Positions 5,245 through 7,132 of a DNA stretch of 7,132 bases are shown piece by piece (positions within the stretch are counted from its first letter, which is position 1; the number at the start of each line of letters is the position of its first letter). Source of the DNA: Planctomycetota bacterium. GTDB lineage: Bacteria; Planctomycetota; Phycisphaerae; WQYP01. The translations under genes and the position numbers were made by a program. The notes under the pieces are model-generated. The model had not been told where the DNA came from and searched no databases. It was given only the letters and a program-made list of their open reading frames with translations. The stretch lies in NCBI GenBank assembly GCA_021828935.1, contig JAJZCU010000101.1:1-7132 (forward strand), read 5' to 3'.

Positions 5245-6181
5245 CCCATTTCTGTTAGGATTTTCCGCCGCTTGGCCGGCGGCCGCGGGCGCCAACCCAC
5301 GGCCGCCGAAATGTGAAAGTGATCATTCCATTTTACACTGTCGCACCCAAAATTTCCTGCCCGCATGGCGCCGGACCACCACCGCCGAACCATGCCCTGT
5401 CTGCTGTAAACATGACTGCATGATCGCCGATGACGGCGGCGCCGTTCTCTGCCGCCGCCAATCCGCCGGCGCCAAACGGCAAGTGGCATCCGGCGCCTAT
5501 CTGCACGTTATCCACACTGGACATCACCGCCGCCCCCGAATCATCCACGTCGGGCCGGCCACGCCCGACCCATTTCTGACGGCCATGGCCGATGCCTGTC
5601 ATGCCCACGCGAAGGCCGCCGGCCTGCTGCCCCAGTTGGCCAGTACGCTTGGCGTGTCGGCGGATGCCCTGGACGCCATGGACGCGGGCTGGAGCCGCTG
5701 GGAGAACGCCTGGACATGGCCCATGCGGAATGCCGCTGGCGACGTGGTGGGCATCCGCCTTCGCGGACGCGGCAAGGCGAAGTGGGCGGTGGCCGGAGGC
5801 CATGAGGGGCTGTTTTTCTGTCCGGCCATGGCCATATCAGAAAATCTAATCATCGTGGAAGGCGCCAGCGACGTTGCTGCAATTCTTTCCATCGGAATTT
5901 CTGCCGTCATAGGCCGCCCATCGGCCAGCGGTGGTGGCGACCAATTGGTTGCATTGGCCCGCCAATGGCGCCCCAAAAACATTCTGGTGTTGTCCGATGC
6001 CGATGACGTTGGCGCCCGCACGGCGGAGTGCCTGGCCGCACGCCTTCGCGGCATTGCCGCGGTACGTGTTCACCCGCCGCCGGCGGGAATTAAAGATGCA
6101 AGGGAATGGATTCTCCGCGGCGCCCAAGCCGCCGATGTTTTAGGGTTATTTTTAGGATTAAATAATGCCAAACGGATTTGA
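5171..6181 (+). CDS. Zinc-ribbon and TOPRIM primase-type protein
   Basis: The open frame begins at TTG 5171 (or GTG 5174), inside the HTH gene, giving up to 336 aa. There is no ribosome binding site there and no ATG before 5420, which is too late because the zinc-ribbon cysteines precede it. The true start is probably about 5250-5340 and may be CTG (5252), ATT (5330), or reached by a frameshift. Cys codons at 5393, 5402, 5417 and 5450 (C-x2-C-x4-C-x10-C) form a zinc ribbon of DnaG/CHC2 type. A middle segment (WTWPMRNAAGDVVGIRLR, KWAVAGGHEGLFF) matches my memory of element-borne primases. A TOPRIM domain follows: LIIVEGASD with catalytic-type Glu at 5858, and LVLSDADD with Asp at 5996 and 6002. 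Expected role: RNA primer synthesis for element replication, working with the ATPase that overlaps it by 17 bp. Confidence 0.85.
   Translation: MVQRPDVGPPPTWTRTSAAWPPHADPFLLGFSAAWPAAAGANPRPPKCESDHSILHCRTQNFLPAWRRTTTAEPCPVCCKHDCMIADDGGAVLCRRQSAGAKRQVASGAYLHVIHTGHHRRPRIIHVGPATPDPFLTAMADACHAHAKAAGLLPQLASTLGVSADALDAMDAGWSRWENAWTWPMRNAAGDVVGIRLRGRGKAKWAVAGGHEGLFFCPAMAISENLIIVEGASDVAAILSIGISAVIGRPSASGGGDQLVALARQWRPKNILVLSDADDVGARTAECLAARLRGIAAVRVHPPPAGIKDAREWILRGAQAADVLGLFLGLNNAKRI
5255..5260 (+). promoter_or_regulatory. TTAGGA ribosome binding site without a matching in-frame start
   Basis: The same hexamer precedes the ATGs of the HTH gene (5023-5028, spacer 9) and the ATPase gene (6152-6157, spacer 7), so it is the element's usual Shine-Dalgarno form. 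Here no ATG, GTG or TTG in the primase frame follows at a useful distance. The nearest start is TTG at 5272, in another frame, which stops at 5314-5316. Confidence 0.5.
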
Positions 6182-7132
6182 CGTATCTTTCAATCGTGCG
6201 GGCAATCGTGGAAAGACCACCATCACAATTCTTTACGACGGTACGCCTGTCCATGTGGACGCAATTTTATTAACCGCCGCAACCGCCCGCGAAGAATTCC
6301 TTGATGCCCTTTGCAAGGCCGTTCCAGCGGCGGTGGCAAGCCGCACGGAAATTGGCGCCGCCCTGCTGGCCGCCGCCGCGGGGCAAGCGGCCCAAGTCAC
6401 AGATACCGCCGCGGCGGATGAGCCAGAAAATGTTGACAAGGCCGATGAGAACGCCACCTATCTGGCCGGCCTGCCGGCGGAGGCCCGCGAAGCGGCGGAG
6501 GCCATGCTGGAAAACCCCGACATTCTTGCCGAAATTTCCGCCGACATTGCCGCAATCGGCGTTGCCGGAGAGGCGGACCTTGCGTTGTTGATTTATTTAA
6601 TCGGCGTTTCACGCCTTCTCCGCAATCCGTTGGCCGCGATACTTCAAGGTTCCACCGCTTCGGGAAAATCGTACATTTACGGGGCGATTGCGGCGATGTT
6701 TCCACCACATTCGGTGGTTCACGCCACACAAATCACGCCAAACGCCCTGTTTTATTCAGACCCCGGAATGTTAATTCATAAATGGATTGTCTGTGGCGAA
6801 CGTTCACGCAAGGAAGAAGATGACGTGGCCGACGCCACGCGGGCATTGCGGGAAATGATTTCATCTGGAAAGTTGTCAAAATTCCTGCCGGAACGTGATG
6901 AAGATGGAAAAATGCGGAGCGTTTTGGTCGAGCGACAAGGCCCCATCGCGTACATCGAATCGACAACACTGGCCGAAGTATTTGAAGAAGATGCCAACCG
7001 TTGTCTGCTGCTGCAAACCACCGAAACAGAAGAACAAACGCGGGCAATTCTCCGCACACAAGCGGCGGCCCGCAATGGCCACCGCCCGGCCACCGAAGCA
7101 ATTCTTAAAAAACACCACGCGGCCCAATGTAT
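6165..7132 (+). CDS. P-loop ATPase/helicase-like protein, 3' end beyond window
   Basis: ATG at 6165 with TTAGGA 7 nt upstream. It overlaps the primase stop (6179-6181) by 17 bp, so the two are probably translationally coupled. 322 residues are visible and the frame is open at the edge. Residues 1-130 are a poorly conserved, Ala-rich N-terminal region. Residues 162-169 (GSTASGKS) are a Walker A motif. KWIVCGERSR (Glu 212) serves as a Walker B-like motif, followed by an acidic stretch and ATRALREMISSGKLSKF. YIESTTL (263-269) is a sensor-1-like strand, and DANRC (Arg 279) may hold an arginine finger. I know this pattern from element-encoded primase/helicase partners in which zinc-ribbon, TOPRIM and ATPase occur together or split. 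Likely role: the DNA-unwinding motor of element replication. Confidence 0.87.
   Translation, partial: MPNGFDVSFNRAGNRGKTTITILYDGTPVHVDAILLTAATAREEFLDALCKAVPAAVASRTEIGAALLAAAAGQAAQVTDTAAADEPENVDKADENATYLAGLPAEAREAAEAMLENPDILAEISADIAAIGVAGEADLALLIYLIGVSRLLRNPLAAILQGSTASGKSYIYGAIAAMFPPHSVVHATQITPNALFYSDPGMLIHKWIVCGERSRKEEDDVADATRALREMISSGKLSKFLPERDEDGKMRSVLVERQGPIAYIESTTLAEVFEEDANRCLLLQTTETEEQTRAILRTQAAARNGHRPATEAILKKHHAAQC

Larger units (their letters stand above)
3154..7132. mobile_element. Integrated element with replication module (partial)
   Basis: The left boundary is the tRNA-Gly remnant; the right end lies beyond the window. Contents in order: an integrase-like C-terminal tail, an iteron-like repeat region, a leader ORF with a putative DNA-binding protein, an AlpA/Xis-like HTH protein, a zinc-ribbon/TOPRIM primase-type protein and a P-loop ATPase. 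All genes beyond the boundary point rightward, whereas the chromosomal ankyrin gene points left. The gene set fits an integrative element able to replicate (ICE, IME, plasmid-like or phage satellite). No transfer, capsid or cargo gene is visible, so the class cannot be decided. Confidence 0.75.

Noticed and set aside
4983..5489. Minus-strand open frame of 168 codons opposite the HTH and primase genes
   Set aside because: Arg-rich, no motif, and antisense to two recognisable protein domains.

Overview
The window is GC-rich bacterial DNA that spans one junction between a chromosome and an integrated mobile element. The style of the primase/helicase proteins, the short excisionase-like HTH protein and the integrase-like tail motif suggest a planctomycete or a relative. 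That is a judgement from remembered protein style, not from a search.

Left part (1-3153, chromosome): one large minus-strand gene (3130 to 11, 1039 aa). It encodes an exported two-lobed aspartyl-protease-like domain followed by about 20 ankyrin repeats. Three of its double-ankyrin units (66 aa, 198 bp) look recently duplicated in tandem. Its start lies 22 bp downstream of the 3' end of a tRNA-Gly(TCC) remnant. The remnant (3153-3199) has a perfect anticodon arm, T arm and 3' acceptor strand, but no D arm and no 5' half. This is the usual scar of integration into the 3' end of a tRNA gene. The missing 5' half places the element on the high-coordinate side and the ankyrin gene in the chromosome.

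Element end (3154-3480): a plus-strand reading frame crosses the tRNA remnant antisense and ends at 3429. Its end resembles the C-terminal tail of a tyrosine integrase whose body should sit at the far end of the element. If so, the attachment site lies inside the integrase gene, and integration exchanges the enzyme's C-terminus. Paired GTGGACCAAA repeats lie in this segment.

Replication/control region (about 3490-4146): no convincing long gene. It holds many copies of an 11-bp iteron-like motif, TTTGTGCGACA, including a 45-bp block duplicated at a 63-bp interval. It also holds a perfect 22-bp palindrome made of two inverted copies of a one-base variant of that motif. Next come a TATAAT box, a GC-rich palindrome, and a 13-codon leader ORF with a strong ribosome binding site. 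The leader's RNA could fold in alternative ways over the start of the next gene.

Element genes (4147-7132): a 236-aa protein of unknown family with a probable C-terminal winged HTH (possible iteron-binding initiator or regulator); an AlpA/Xis-like HTH protein (5038-5244); a zinc-ribbon plus TOPRIM primase-type protein (about 5171-6181, no obvious start codon); and, overlapping it by 17 bp, a P-loop ATPase/helicase-like protein that runs off the right edge. Together they look like the replication module of an integrative and possibly autonomously replicating element. The integrase body and any cargo or transfer genes would lie outside the window.
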